A stretch of DNA of 64,000 nucleotides from Tamarix chinensis (taxonomy: Eukaryota; Streptophyta; Magnoliopsida; Caryophyllales; Tamaricaceae). Made by a program: the position numbers and the translations under genes. The stretch is taken from positions 67,509,638 through 67,573,637 of the forward strand of contig CM060177.1 of assembly GCA_030549775.1 (NCBI GenBank), in the 5' to 3' direction. The notes beneath the pieces are model-generated. The model ran no database searches, was not told the DNA's origin, and saw only the letters and a list, made by a program, of their open reading frames with translations. Position 1 is the first letter of the stretch; the number at the start of each line of letters is the position of its first letter. Positions 35,528 to 48,981 of this stretch are shown one piece after another.

Positions 35528-37587
35528 CACTACTACAAACACGGGAAATAATAACGGGACATTAATAATGGTAGTTCGAAAACCGTTGTCAAACGCGTGA
35601 AAATTAATCGGCGGGAAGTTTTGATAACGGTTCTAGTTAAAAACCGTTATTAAAAGGGCAACGTTAAAATTTGGACGGATGTTTTAATAACGGTTTTATA
35701 TAAACCGTTATTAAAAGAGGATTTAATAACGGTTCATATTAGAACCGTTGTCAAAAGTCAGAAGCTTTTAATGACGGTTTCTGGAAGAACCGTTATTAAA
35801 AGATTTTTAATAACGGTTCTCTTAGGAACCGTTATTAAAACCCCAAAATCAAACTTTTATTTCGCTTGGTTCTGTTTCGTGCCAAAGTTTTCAGACTCTC
35901 TGCACTTTCGTTCTCTTGCTCTCCTTCCTTCTCCTTGTAAACCCTCGCACCGCCACACCGTGCACCACCAACTCGCACCACCAGGCTCCTCTCAAGTAAA
36001 GGAAACCCTCGCACCGCCAACTCTCCACCACGCCTCTGCCATTGTTCCGAAGCTAGCTGGCACTTGCACCTTCATCCTCTCTCGTGTTTGAAGCCCTTGC
36101 CTCTCTGAACATTCTCACCGTCGTGTTTGTAGCTAGCTCACTTTATGTATGTGTTTGTTCTTCCTCTTGTAACTTTTTATCTACTTATATAATTGCATGT
36201 TGCCAGGGTTTCGTTCGAAAATGTGTTGTTTGTAGCTGAAAATTTTGCTGTTTGTTGTTGAATTTGTTGCGTTATTGTTATATATTAACAAATGCATGTG
36301 TTGGCCGAGAATATACATATTATTGTTGTATTTGTTTGTATGGAGAATATAGATTCAATATTATTTAGAGCTACAACCATAATAAACAAAAGAGAAGACA
36401 TTATTGAGGTTATTTAGAGCTAGATTCAACTGTAAACTTTGGAGGGTCATAACTTTTTCATGGGACCTCGGATTTAGGTGATCTAGGAGGCTATTTTGGG
36501 TATTTTTTTTGAGATCTACGATGTGGAAAAGCGGCGGAGCCGTTTTGGGCATTATTGGAGCCCAAAAAGGGCCATTTTAGCCTCTAAATTGAGGTTTTTT
36601 TGTTACATACAAGTGATACAACCTTTTTAGGGCCTTTTTTACAAATTGAACCTTTAATTTAGACTATCCTGAAAACCTCTTGATGAAAGTGGTAACATAT
36701 GTTGCCTACCTTTGTATTATTTTTTATGTAGGGTAATACATGTTTTCAGTTATTGTTTATCTCTTTATCCTCTATTGTAATTATGGATGAGATAAGAGCT
36801 TTAGGTACCTCCAAAATTGAAGATCTTTGAGACAAAGGAACTTAGATGATGATGATGAAATTGAAGTTTTTAAGGGTTCAAGTGAAGAATACGAGCAATA
36901 TAATGTTGATGAAGTTAGAGACCAATAGGCCAAGCACGTGCACTCATTCACTCGGTATTAGGTAGCGACCTATATGTTCTACATGAATTTTTAATATTAT
37001 GTTAGTATTTCGGTCTTCCAGCCTAGATCTGTGAACTCTTTACTTTGGGGTGTAGAGCTACCAAGTTGTGGTATGCCCACTAATTTTTATTCCTAAGTAT
37101 AGTTGATGTATTGAGACATTCATATATACCAATTATAGATTGATTGAAATTATGGTGTGATTGCAGATTTGGTAATTATTACATGTTTACTATTATTATT
37201 AATAATAATATTATTAGTATAATTATTTATTTAATATTATAATTATTTAATGGAGGCCGAGACCTAAGTTTTAATAACGGTTCTTAAACAAAACCGTTAT
37301 TAAAACCTAAGTTTTAATAACGGTTCTATGAAAACCGTTATTAAAACCTATGCTTTAATAACGGTTTCTCATAGAACCGTTATTAAACCTTCGGTTTTAA
37401 TAACGGTTTTTAAGTAAAAACCGTTATTAAATCCGAAGTTTACGCACATATTCGCGGGTTTTTGTGTATTTTTCATAACAGTTATGAACTGTTATTAAAG
37501 ATTTAATAACGGGCGATTCAATAACGGTTGAAAACCGTTATTAAAACTATAAAATAACCGTTATTAAAACCCTTTTCCGTGGTAGTG
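35528..37587. mobile_element. Non-autonomous CACTA (En/Spm-type) transposon
   Basis: Starts CACTACTACAAACACGGG and ends TTTCCGTGGTAGTG, imperfect terminal inverted repeats with 22 of the first 30 positions matching. Subterminal zones (35570-35840 and 37270-37570) are packed with AATAACGGTT...AACCGTTATT hairpins, as expected for transposase-binding arrays. The middle holds no transposase. A C-rich stretch (35840-36130) looks like a gene leader or captured sequence. The flanking 3-mers GTT and ATA do not form a TSD, so one flank may have changed. The insertion host is the env-like region of the SIRE-type element. Confidence 0.8.
35840..36180 (+). other. Gene-like C-rich segment inside CACTA
   Basis: The pyrimidine-rich stretch with CACCGCCACACCGTGCACC-type repeats and GAAACCCTCGCACCGCC at two places resembles a plant 5' leader or first exon. 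An open frame (35771-36091) starts in the hairpin zone and shows no domain. Capture of host sequence is possible, not shown. Confidence 0.35.
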
Positions 37588-38386
37588 ATATAAAATGAAA
37601 TTACCTCAAATCTAGTGAGTCCGAGGGAAACCAACAAAGTGAGGAGAAACTAGTGAGATTCTTAGTATTGATTTAAGAAAAAGAAGAGAAATTTGATTGA
37701 TTTTGATGGTGATTTGAGAAATTTCAAAGAAGATTAGGTTAGAGAACCCAGAAGGAGTTAAAAGGTTTGGCAAAACTAGGGTCGGTGGTTTGAAGAACAG
37801 GAGAGGGGGTGTTTATACCTATGATAAACCAGTGGACTAGTTTGAGAAAGCAGTCAACTATTCTTTTTCAAATTAACTAGTATAGATTAGTGAGTCTACT
37901 AGTTATGCATGTTGATATAAATTAATAAGTGTGCAACTACCTTGGTTTCAACACACTAGTTGACTGGTATACCATTGGATCAACTAGTTTTGTCGACCAG
38001 TCAACTAGTTGCCTAGTCAAGTGCTATTTCAGTTATTTTTATGGTTTTTAACAATTCTTTTGAGTTTATAACATAAATCCATTGATAGCAAATTCATTTT
38101 ATGACACATATCACAATGATCAAGAATCATAAGGGCCACGTTTATATTTGAACCTAATTTATGGACTTAAGGACATGATTTAACCCTTAGCATAAAATTT
38201 TCATAGTTTAAGGAGAGTTATAATTTTAACATAGTATTTTCATCCTAAGCTCTCACCTAATTAACATCAATTGATCTTCGTTTAAGGCCCTATTGAATAT
38301 TCCTCCCCATTGATGTAAATTATCCACATATTATGCACATACATCACCTTTTTCAACAAGGTTTATTATGAAATGATGTCTTATTT
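37588..38386 (-). pseudogene. SIRE-type non-pol region, right part
   Basis: Continuation of the region split by CACTA. It includes DNA with GACTAGTTTGAG/ACTAGTTGACTGG motifs resembling the LTR repeat vocabulary (about 37830-38010). No clear protein domain was seen. Confidence 0.4.
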
Positions 38387-38630
38387 CTATGTGTTTAGAT
38401 TTTGAGTGTTGAATAGGATTTTTTTGAGGCATATAGAACTAGTGTTATCATAATGAATCAAAATTCTTTCAAGTTGAAGGTAGTAGTTACTTAATTGATG
38501 TTTCATCCAAATTAATTGGGCACAACAAGAGTGTACAACAATATATTCTATTTTAGCCATAGAATGTGTAACACTAGATTGTTTCATGCTATTGACACTA
38601 ACTAGGGATTAATATAAAAATTGGCAGGTA
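38387..38630 (-). pseudogene. Copia RNase H remnant
   Basis: Minus-strand KQSSVTHSMAKIEYIVVHSC, then QLIWMKHQLSNY, DNTSSICL and FNTQNLNT follow the copia RNase H C-terminal pattern (usual AEAEY replaced by AKIEY). Cut by a stop after the last motif. Confidence 0.85.
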
Positions 38631-39600
38631 GTTTAGGTGTTTTTTCTATCGACTTTATAGCCCATAAAATCAACATCAAGATACCCTATTAAATCTAGAA
38701 TAGTATCAAAGGGATAAAACAAGCCAAGATTATGTGTACCAATTAGATATCTAAGGATTCTTTTGATAGTAAACATGTGAGATTCCTTAGGATTACATTG
38801 AAATCTAGCACAAAGGCATGCACTAAAAATGATATCAGCTGTAGAAGCTATTAGATAGATAGGTGAGCAATCATACCTCAATATCACTTTTGATTAATAG
38901 GCTTACCTTTTTCATCCATGTTAAGCTTTAGGGTAGTAGCCATAGGAGTGTTGTATGATTTACTTTCATACATCCCTATCTTGTTGAGTAGTTCTTTTGT
39001 GCATTTGTCTTGGTTGAAAAGATTTCATCTTTTGATTGCTTGATTTTGAGTCCTAGAAAATAATTGAGCTCCCTCATCATGCATATTTCAAACTGAATAC
39101 ACATTAGAGTAGAGAATTCCTTGCACATGGACTTATTAGTAGGACCAAAAATTATGTTGTCAACATATATTTGCTTAAGCAATAAGTCCTTTGTGGGTTT
39201 TGTTAGAAAAAGAGTTTTTTTTATTCTTTCTCTTCCAAAACCTTTTTTTCAACATAAATTTACTCAAAATATCATAAAAGCTCTAGGAGTTTGTTTTAGG
39301 TTATAAATTACCTTGTTAAGTTTGTAAAATTAGTAAGGTTTTGAGTTATCTTCAAAACAAGGTGGTTGCTTAACATATATTTCTTCTTCTATAAAACCAT
39401 TTGGAAAAGAACTTTTGACATCCATTTGATACAATGTAAAGCACATGGATGATGTAAATGCCAGAAGGATATGTATAGCCTTAAGTATAGTTATATGGGA
39501 AAAGGTTTCCTCAAAATCATTGCCTTCCTCATGGTTGTCTAATTTAGCAACCAATCGGGATTTGGTTCTAACCACAAATACCCTTCATCTAACCACAAGT
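38631..39600 (-). pseudogene. Copia reverse transcriptase remnant
   Basis: From right to left: SRLVAKLDNHEEGNDFEETF and QMDVKSSFPNGFIEEEIYVK (39330-39575), YVDNIIFGPTNKSMCKEF with the catalytic YVDD changed to YVDN (39156-39167), LNYFLGLKIKQ (about 39050), then TADIIFSACLCARFQCNPKE and RILRYLIGT (38633-38887). The wording is SIRE-like. Three open frames are separated by stops and shifts. Confidence 0.85.
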
Positions 39601-39899
39601 TGAATGGGAGGACATATTTCTTCCTCTTGGGTTTGTGCATTAGAGAGTAAGATTAATCAAAAGCAACATATATGGACTCTTAAACTAACATTGTTCATTT
39701 GTTGAATATGTGATAAGTTTTACTCTATAAAGATTACCCAATGAAGATACTGTAATTAGCTTCAGAATCAAACTTACCAAGATTGCTTTTTCAATTGTTC
39801 AGGATAAAGCACTCATAACCAAATGTGCATAGATAACTCACTTTTATTTTCTTACCTTTGTAGAGCTCATAGGGTGTCTTCTTCAATATATCAAGTATG

Positions 39900-40500
39900 A
39901 GTACTCTATTCATTACGTTGTTTACACTGGCATTAGCTTAGACCCAAAAATATTTTAGAAGCTTGGAGTCATATATCATGGTACGTGTAACTTCCTCTAA
40001 GGTTTTGTTATTCCTTTCCACCGCCCCATTTTTTTGTGGTGTTCTTTGTGATGAGAAGTTGTGAGTAATGCCATTTTGGTCACAAAACTCTATAAATATG
40101 GCATTCTCAAACTCCTTGCCATAATTGTTCCTTATGACAGGAATCATTGTTCCTTTTGCTACTTAAATTCTGTTAGCAAAAAGAAGAAAAGTGTTAAAAA
40201 AATTATATTTAGTAGACAAAGATAATTTCCATGTATACCATGAGTAATCATCTACAATTACTAATTCATATTTGCAACCACCTATGCTATGGGTCCTATT
40301 GGGCCTAAAAAAATCCATATATAGCAGTTCAAGTTGTTGAGTGGTAATCACAACATTTTTATGCTTGAAGGTAACCATATGTTTTTTTCGTTGTTAACAT
40401 GCATGCCATAATCAATTTTTTACAATTTTCAACTTCATTAGATAATGCACTAGTTCTTTTTTGGCTAATTTATTTAATAAATCCATGCTACAATAAGGAA
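39900..40500 (-). pseudogene. Copia integrase remnant
   Basis: LLYMDFFRPNRTHSIGGCKY and VIVDDYSWYTW (40163-40378) carry the first catalytic Asp zone. RNNYGKEFENAIFIEFCDQN and QRTPQKNGAVERNNKTLEE (39938-40147) carry the second zone and the conserved Glu. A stop separates the two frames. Confidence 0.85.
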
Positions 40501-40689
40501 TTTTTTTATGCTATAACCATACATCATTATCAATTGCACTCAAACATATATTGTGTAATTTTATTGATTCAACATTAAGCATGCACACATTATTGATGTC
40601 TGGGCATACCAAAAGTATAAATTTATCTACCCCATTTATAATCATGCAATGTGAATTGGAAAAGATAGCTAGAAATCCTTTATCACAAA

Positions 40690-40910
40690 GTTAGCTTATT
40701 CTTGTAAAGTTATGATTGAGGCCATCAACTAAATATATATCATTTATAAAGGGTTTAGAGTTACTAATACTATTGTTGCCAACACTGATGATCTTTCCTT
40801 TTAAGTTCTCTATGAAGGTTATGCTCCTATCATCATTTGGAGTGAGCTTGGAGAATATGGTTTGATCACCGGTCATGTGTCTCAAGTTTCGACTATCGAA
40901 GAACAAATGT
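40690..40910 (-). pseudogene. Copia protease/GAG-pre-integrase remnant
   Basis: MFFDSRNLRHMTGDQTIFSK corresponds to the protease active-site region (usual DSGCSRHMTGD, here DSRNLRHMTGD, so the catalytic context is altered). It is followed by IYLVDGLNHNFTRIS of the pre-integrase segment. Confidence 0.8.
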
Positions 40911-42730
40911 ATTAACCTTTAAGCATACCCACAATCACAAATTTCCTAGTTTAGGCACCCTTTAAATGAATCCTTACTTGGTTAGAGTTTAATTCATGTA
41001 GGATGGTTCCCTTATGCACCCACACCTACTTGAATTTTGAATTCACTTTGGTATACTTTGAGAACTTATATGATGATGAAACATGGTTAGGTTTACCACA
41101 TATATTACACAAGGTTCTCTTATTATGGATTCATGTGAATTTTGAACTTTGCGCATGCGTACATGTTGTAGATGTATGTCCATATTTCCTACATATAGTA
41201 TAGTCATTTGATGTAGAGGAAGAATTTAATTGATGAGATCTTCTAGCTCTTAGAAAAAAAAATAAGTGTTTGATGTTTAATCACTTTCTTAATCCCATAT
41301 CCTAAGTCTTCACGGTCTTTACAGTACCATTAATCACCTAATAGTATGTTTAAGCCTTCTTCATCTTTTGGGAATGTATATGCAATTTTCACTAATTAAT
41401 CACATTTTGATTGTAATTCCATTATTTTGGATTGGAATTGATCTATCTTAGTCTAGTGATCATAGTAAGTTTATTTCTCGTATTCATTAAATTCAATGAT
41501 TTTATTTGATAACTAAGTTTTAACAAGAAGCATGTGTGATTCAAGAAGGACATCCTAGTTTAACATAAGAGTGTGTTGGTCATTTAAGTGATCAATCAAT
41601 TTATTCAAATGTTCCTCCTCTTTAGTTAGATTAACATTATCACATATTAAATCATGTAAAAGACAAAGTAGGTCATCATAGGTCACCATTAAGCAAAAGT
41701 TGGCAACTTCTTCTTCTTTAGAGGTTTCACCTTCACTTTCATAAAGGCAGCCATGGCTTTTCTGGGCCCTTGATATCCTTTGTTGTTGCTCGAGTTCCCT
41801 TTTATTCTTGCCATTTGTTTAGTAATTTCATTTCTAAACTTAAAGCAATCACGGATGATACGCTCGACTTTTTAATTGTTGTGGCATTTGATTTTGTCAT
41901 CCATGTTTGCTTCTTTGGGCTTTCTTTAGTTACCTAAGAAAGATCTTTGATTTATTTTTCCTCTTAATCAGAGGAACCTCTTGATATATAGGAGGCCTAC
42001 TTCTCCTTCATCACCTTCTTTTTCCTTCAGGTTTTCGGCCGCATCTTGTTACCTGGATGATGTTGAGGCTTTTAGTGCTTGATGCTTCTTTTTTATCTTT
42101 CTTTCAAACTATCCTCCAATCATCATCTTACCCAAGTCTCTATCATCCTCAACTTTTATTATCTTAAGGCTCTATTCTTTGATAATATCTTATAACATTA
42201 TTCTTACTTTCTCTTCTTTGGTGATTTCCTTCCCCAAGGCTTTGAGATTGTTGAAAATTTATGGTAAAAAATTTGCTCAAATTGTTAATACTTTCACCTT
42301 ACTTTATGCTAAAAAGTTCATACTATCTAGTGTAGAAGGTAGTTCTTTGATCCTTAACCTTATTTGTCCCTTCATGGGTTAGGATGAGCTTCTCCCATAT
42401 GTCTTTAGTATTTGTGCATGATTGAATTTGATGGCACTCTCTTTTACCAAGCCCACACTATAAAATCATGATGGCTTTGTCATTGAGAGTTAGCATTCTC
42501 TTCTTCTCATCGGTATGCTCATCTCTTATCTTTTTTATAGTTTCACTGTTAACCTCATTTGTGATCTTGATTGGCCCTTCAGTGACTATTAACCATATGT
42601 CATAGTCTTGTGATTTGATGAAAAACATCATGTAGTTCTTCCAGTAGGAAAACTTTTCACCATTAAACAATAGTGATTTTGTTGTGGAGCTACTTTCATT
42701 TTGACCAATGGAATCTATTCAACTAGTGGA
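40911..42730 (-). pseudogene. SIRE-type gag remnant
   Basis: Starts near 42720 with MFNGEKFSYWKNYMMFFIKS (from 42670) and WLIVTEGP, the gag N-terminal signature of SIRE elements. It continues with LNDKAIMIL. A decayed zinc knuckle (KCHNN-stop-KVERIIRDC) lies at about 41850-41890. Frames are heavily broken. Confidence 0.75.
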
Positions 42731-43139
42731 TGATTTTCACCTCTCATTGTTGAATATTTTGAGAGGTGCCCTTGCTTTATTAAAAATTGAAAACACAATA
42801 TAGGTGGTGAATAGGATTTTGTGGAATGAAAATGACTCAATAAAAATTTATCATGTGATGTAGAGTAGTTCAAGAGTAAATTACTCCATACAACCACTAC
42901 TAACAGGTTCTTCATTTTATATTCATAAAATAGTTATAAGTTTTATTGATAATCACTCTTCTCTCAGTTTATGAGCCTTAAAATATCAATGATCCTATTA
43001 AGAGATGATTTATTAGTTCATCTATTTATCATCTCTAGACATACCATATAAATTTCTTAAGAATGATAGGAAAATACTCACTAAAATATATAAGTGATTA
43101 TAAGTGATTCTGACCAAATAAAAGATATAGAAATTTGAT
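42731..43139 (-). other. SIRE-type leader region, PBS not resolved
   Basis: Between gag and the right LTR. A GAGCCTTAAAATATCAATG stretch near 42972 is only faintly like a tRNA-Met primer site. The true LTR inner edge may lie anywhere here. Confidence 0.35.
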
Positions 43140-44187
43140 ATTTGAATGAGATGTAATCTAGCCAGATGTAATATAGGATATTACAATTTGAGATTAGTTA
43201 TAGCTACGATAAGTGAGAAAAGAACACTTTTCAAGTAAAAACATAAAAATATAAATGTAGATAGATCTTATTTATAAGGGTTACCCTTGTGTGTTGTTGT
43301 CAGATATAAATTTCAAAAGAAATGTTTCACCCAATATATAGAAAATCAACATTTAATGTTAACCAATCGATTGGTCTGTAGAAACCATTCGATCGATTGT
43401 ATGGCCAATTGATTAGTTTGTTCCATTAAGTTAGTAGTTCACGTTTCAACATAAAATAGAATGTTATGATGTGTGAACCAGTCGATCGGTTTGGCACTAT
43501 ATACGATTGATACTAAAACACATATGAACATCATCTTGATGGTGGGAGATTAGTCAATGTGCTCTATGTAACAATCGATCATTTTGGTAAAATCAAGTCA
43601 ATATGTTTAAATTAAGACGAATTCGATTTTTTCAAGATTTCAGCCCGTGGACTAGTTGGTGAAACTAATAAATTAGTTTCTCAAAGAATTGATCAATTTT
43701 TCTGAACGTGTCAATGTGTTTAAATAAAGACAAATTAAGCTTCTAAAAGAATGAAACCCATTCACTGGTTGGTTAAACATATTGATTGTTTTCTCAACAA
43801 GTTGATTGGTTTGCCTTAACTAGTTAATGTGTTTAAATAGGGAAAAACTATGTTTTTGTATGATTGAAACCCAAGGATTGGTTAGTCAAAAATTTTGATT
43901 GCTTTCTCAATTAGTCTATTAGATTGCCTTGACTAGCTGATGTGTTTAAACAGAGTCGAACTAGGTTTCTACATGATTGAAACCAATGGACTTGTTGGTC
44001 AAACTAGTTAATCAATTTCTTAACCAGTGAATTGGTATGCCTTAACCATTCAATATGTTTAAATATAGAAAAATTATATTTTTATAAGATTAAAAATCCA
44101 TAGACTTGTTCGTTAAGCCAACTCATTGGTTTCTTAACCAGTTGATTAGTATTCTTTAACTAATAAATATGTTTAAATAGAGACAAA
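43140..44187 (-). repeat. 5' LTR of the SIRE-type element, first part
   Basis: Homologous to 32380-33895. The remainder lies at 53454-53930 behind the nested element. It carries the 113-bp array (anchors at 43636, 43749, 43862, 43975 and 44088), which continues at 53468 once the insertion is removed. Confidence 0.75.
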
Positions 44188-45752
44188 TGATATATGGAAT
44201 TTATATGTTATTTTCCTAAGTAAAAAGGTCATTTATTCCTCATTGTTTTTATAAGATTTAATCTTTTCTCGAGTTTTTCTCTTTTGGATAGATTTTGTAG
44301 GAAAAGATAAAAATGAACAAATTCAAAGGAGATATTGATGGAAAGAGAAAATGAAGCAAATAACACATCAAGAGATATGGAATCAATGGAAGAAAAGACC
44401 ACAAATGAAGAATATAAATCAAAGGGAATATTGGGTTGAAATTTCATGAAGAAATAAGGAAGGAACAAGAAACACTCCCCCCCATGTTTTATAAACATTA
44501 CCCGTGTTTTCTTGTCAGCACAAAAAAATTTCAGCTTTTAAAATTTAGTATTTGGCAGAGAATTCAAGGAAAAATACGGGGGTCCCGTGTTTTCTAACAC
44601 ACACCGTGTTTTTCTCAAATTCTATAACCGTCCGTGCAATATTTGACTGATATATTTCTAAAGTCTAAACATTCAAAAGAGTGATTCTGGGGAGTTCAAG
44701 AATGGGATTTTCTCTTTTTCTCCACATTCTCTAGGTACCACATGTAATTTGCAATTCCAATTCTCTTTTTCTCCATTGTATTAAATTGAACACTCAACAC
44801 TCTACAATTCAAGTTGATAAGTTCTTCTCCATTACTCTCTTAATTGCAAGTTTTTATTTTTGATTGAATGCAAATAAATTATCTTTAGTGCATTATTATT
44901 TCTCTTATGTTTGGTGTTTCATTGTTAATTTATTTATAAGTATTGATGTTAATTATAGATTATTACATTTAATTGTGGTTATTGAAATTATGTAGATAGT
45001 ATAAGGTAGGAGGAATTGATGACAGAATTAGGGTTTTCGATATGTTAATGTAATTTGAATTCATGATTCAAGATAAAACTTAATTGAATTGATGGACGGA
45101 ATTAAATGATGTTGCATCATAGATTAAGAATTTAAACTAATTAGACCGATCACCTATCTAGTTTAGATCTTAATCTATGCTAGGATAACGAAATTAATAT
45201 ATAATTATTAATTAATATTTCTAGAGTAGAAAAAGATTAATTATTAATCTTGTCTGTTAATTCGCACGATTGCATGATCCGAAGTTATCTGATTATGGTC
45301 GTAGCTGATTGCTTTCCATTCATAATGCTGCCATTAACTGAATCTAGAGTTCTTAACCTAGGTTATTAATTGGTTAGGTGATAAATTGAGAGCTTATTCA
45401 ATTTATTAGAATTGAGAGAAAGTAAAGAGATGAATTATTATGAGTTTCTACAGGTCAGCGTTAAATCATTTAGAATCATTCTTTTCTCCATAATTATTTA
45501 ATATCCTAATTCCATAATCAATACTTCATATCCTTATTCATTAATTAGTGAGTACAGTGTTTTATTATTTATCAATAGTTCAGATTTTGATGATAGAAGT
45601 ATATGTTATTGCATCACCGGGGTTTTAACATCGATTACAGAATCATTGTTTATATGCCATTCCCTGTGGGTTCAACTCCTTCTTACCATATACTACGTAT
45701 TTGGAAATTAGAATTTATTTATTAAATTTTTTGTGCATACGACATCGCATCA
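44188..45752 (+). repeat. 5' LTR of the non-autonomous element
   Basis: Matches 47331-48595 plus 53156-53453 closely. It includes the intact empty site CTACAGGTCAGCG (about 45449) used by the nested giant LTR in the other LTR. It also contains the palindrome ACGGGGGTCCCGT (44576-44588). Confidence 0.9.
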
Positions 45753-45758
45753 AATTTT

Positions 45759-45776
45759 TGGTGCCATTGCCGGGGA
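45759..45776 (+). other. Primer-binding site, tRNA-Asp type
   Basis: TGGTGCCATTGCCGGGGA differs at two positions from the TGGCGCCGTTGCCGGGGA site common in Athila/Tat elements. It starts six bases after the LTR. Confidence 0.75.
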
Positions 45777-47310
45777 ATGGCAATTATAATCTTTATTTAT
45801 GTTTTTGATGTTATTTCTATATATAGTAATGTGTTTGCATAAATGTGTCTTGATTTCTAGTTATGTGAGTTTATGTTTTTTTGTTTGGTTTGTGTCTAGG
45901 CAAGAAATGTTAGATTTGATTTATCCTATCATTGGGTAAGAAAAGTAATGGGACTAAATCCTTTTACTAAGGCTATTTTTAAATCATAATAATAGATTTG
46001 ATCACCATCTTCCTAAACCTTAAAAACGGAAATTGAGATTCTGATAGTGATGAAGGAAGGAAAGTAATCCATGCATTGATTATGAATGAGATGAAATGAA
46101 ATTCAAAATTGGTGGATATAACATTATGAGCCCTTGAGCCTAATCTTTGGATACATTGCTTATCCAAAATATATTATTCTTTTGGGTGTGTTCTCCAATG
46201 ATATATGAAACTAGAATTTGCCATTAGTTCTCTTCAAAACTGCAAAGAACTTTAGGATATTTGAAAATGATAAAGGCACTCTTCTTTCTTTGTTAGCTAC
46301 AAGACCAAATAGCTCACTTTAAAAATTGTTATCCACTGCATAACCCCTTTGAGCCTGAAGACCTATTCTATTGATATTACCTTTATTAATAGCTAATCTC
46401 CATATGAATTTTCCTTCCTTACTCTATGACTAGTGGAGCAATAGATTTTTAAGGAGAACTTTTATTTTTTTAATAAGGTGAAATCTAAGTATGGGGGTGT
46501 GGATATCATAAAAAAATGGAGGAAGTCACTAAGTGTTTTTCTTATCAAAAGAAGAAGAAGATGATGATGATGATGAAGAAGAAGAAGAAGAAGAAGAAGA
46601 AGAAGAAGAAGAAAAATAAGCGAATAAAATGTTATGTCTTTTGATGTTATTTGGTTGAATGGAAGGGTGTGAAGTTAAAAAAAAAAGAAAAAAAGGGGGA
46701 AGTGAAGTAAAGGAGAAGAGGAGGAATTGTTATTTGACTGAAATAAAGAAATTGCTTCTCTAGTTGGTAGAGTCTAGCTACAATCCCAAAATTCCATCCC
46801 ACCTTGGAACCCTAGCCCCATTACAACCAAATTTCAGACCTTTTGATTCTTAAATACTTTAGTTCTCTTAAGCGGTGGCGAATTGAGAGTAATAGCAAAC
46901 ATATGGGCAGTCATAATCATTTGGAGAAAATTTGAGAGTAAACACATCATACTCTATACACATAATAGTGAGCGTTTTCACGTAGCGAAAGTAAGAATCT
47001 ACCAATTTAAATTTCATTAATCTTAATCTAAATTTGCATGGTAAGATAGTAACTATATTAAATCTCATTCCCTAACCACTTTAGCATTTGATAAGACTGT
47101 TTATAGGGTATGTTGGATGTGTGATCCAAAATATTCTCAACATCGTGATTTTATGATTTATATTTTAAGTCCCATTGCATTGTTAAACTCTATGAATGAA
47201 TAAAGAAACTCTATGAATGAATAAGTGTTCTTGTAGTTTAGAACTTATCTAATTTGTAATCCTTGATGTTTCTTTTGTGCATGGCATGATGTTGCTTGAG
47301 AACAAGCAAC
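45777..47310 (+). other. Non-coding internal region of the LARD-like element
   Basis: No gag or pol motifs. It contains a GAA/GAT microsatellite at 46549-46615 and a stretch TCTAAGTATGGGGGTGTGGA (about 46485) that resembles Athila/Tat untranslated sequence. Confidence 0.7.
46549..46615. repeat. (GAA)n/(GAT)n microsatellite
   Basis: AAGAAG, then five GAT-type triplets and more than ten GAA triplets. Confidence 0.9.
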
Positions 47311-47330
47311 GATTTAAGCATGGGGGTATT
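47311..47330 (+). other. Polypurine-tract region
   Basis: GATTTAAGCATGGGGGTATT directly before the 3' LTR, preceded by TTGCTTGAGAACAAGCAACG. This is typical of Athila/Tat-type element 3' ends. Confidence 0.7.
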
Positions 47331-48694
47331 TGATATATCGAATTTATATGTTATTTTCCTAAGTAAAAATGTCATTTATTCCTCATTGTTTTTATAAGAT
47401 TTAATCTTTTCTCGAGTTTTTCTCTTTTGGGTAGATTTTGCAGGAAAAGATGAAAATGAAAAAATTCAAAGGAGAAATCGATGGAAAGAGAAAATGAAGC
47501 AAAGAACACAACAAGAGATATGGAATCAATCTAAGAAAAGACCACAAATGAAGAATATATATCAAAGGGAAGATTGGGTTGAAATTTCATAAAGAAATAA
47601 GGAAGGAACAAGAAGCATGCCCCCCGGTGTTTCATATACACGACCTGTGTTTTCTTGTCAGCACATAAAATTTCAGCTATTAAAATTCAGCATTTGGCAG
47701 ATAATTCAAGGAAAAATATGGGGGTCCCGTGTTTTCTAACACAGACCGTGTTTTTCTCAAATTCTATAACCATTCGCGTAACTTTTCCCCGATATATTTC
47801 TAAAGTCTAAACATTCAAAAGGGTGGTTCTGGGGAGTTTGAGAATGGGATTTCTCTTTTCTTCTATATTCTCTAGGTACCACATGTAATTTTTAATTCCA
47901 ATTCTCTTTTTCTCCATTGTATTCAGTTGAACAATCAACACTCTACAATTTAAGTCGATAAGTTCTTCTCCATTACTCTCTTAATTGCAGTTTTGATTTT
48001 TGATTGAATGCAAATAAATTCTCTTTAGTGCATTATTATTTCTCTTATGTTTGGTGTTTCATTGTTAATTTATTTATAAGTATTGATGTTAATTATAGAT
48101 TATTACATTTAATTGTGTGTTATTGACATTATGTAGATAGTATAAGGTAGGAGGACTTGATGACAGATTTAGGGTTTTGGATATGATAATGTAATTTGAA
48201 TTCATGATTCTAGATAAAATTTAATTGAATTAATGGACAGAATTAAATGATATCGCATCATAGATTATGAATTTAAACTAATTAGACTCATCACCTATCT
48301 AGTTTAGATCTTAATATACACTAGGATAACATAATTAATACGTAATTATTAATTAACATTTCCAGAGTAGCAAAAGATTAATTATTAATGTTGTCCATTA
48401 ATTCATACGATTGCATAATCTGAACTTATGTGATTATGGTCGTAGTTGACTGCTTTCCATTCGTAATGCCACTATTAATTGAATATAATATTATGAACCT
48501 AGGTTATTAATTAGTTAGGTGATAAATTGAGAGCTTATTCAATTTATTATAATTGAGAGAAAGTAAAGAGATGAAATATTATGAGTTTCTACAGGTGTAA
48601 TACCCCAAAATTCACTAAATTTTTTTTTCTTTAAAACGGAAGCAATTAAGATAGAAACACTTAAAACCTGTGAATTCTGGGAATGTTACCGCCA

Positions 48695-48740
48695 CACTTC
48701 GTACCTGACCGGTTCTCTCTGACCGTTCCAGTACCAAGTG
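48695..48740 (-). other. Conserved terminal hairpin
   Basis: CACTTCGTACCTGACCGG (48695-48712) against CCGTTCCAGTACCAAGTG (48723-48740). The GTAC/GTAC pairing replaces the GTAT/ATAC pairing of the other copies. Confidence 0.75.
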
Positions 48741-48981
48741 CTAAGGCTAAAGAAAATATTTACGTTAAATTCAAATTAACAATTCATAAAAGAATTCGAA
48801 AGATCATACAACAAAATCAGAGTACGCATAAACATTTATTAACACTTGTAACTTCCAAATAGAAATAAATTTAAACAAGATAAAACCCGATGGGTCAAAT
48901 TCTGGATTGCCTACTCACTCAAGTCAGGCCTGCCACCCCAAAACAGTCTCTGATCTTAAACTTGCACAAGAGGTCTGCTCC

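Noticed and set aside
35771..36091. A 106-codon open frame in the CACTA element
   Set aside because: Starts inside the AACCGTTATT hairpin zone and has no domain; at best a fragment of captured leader DNA.
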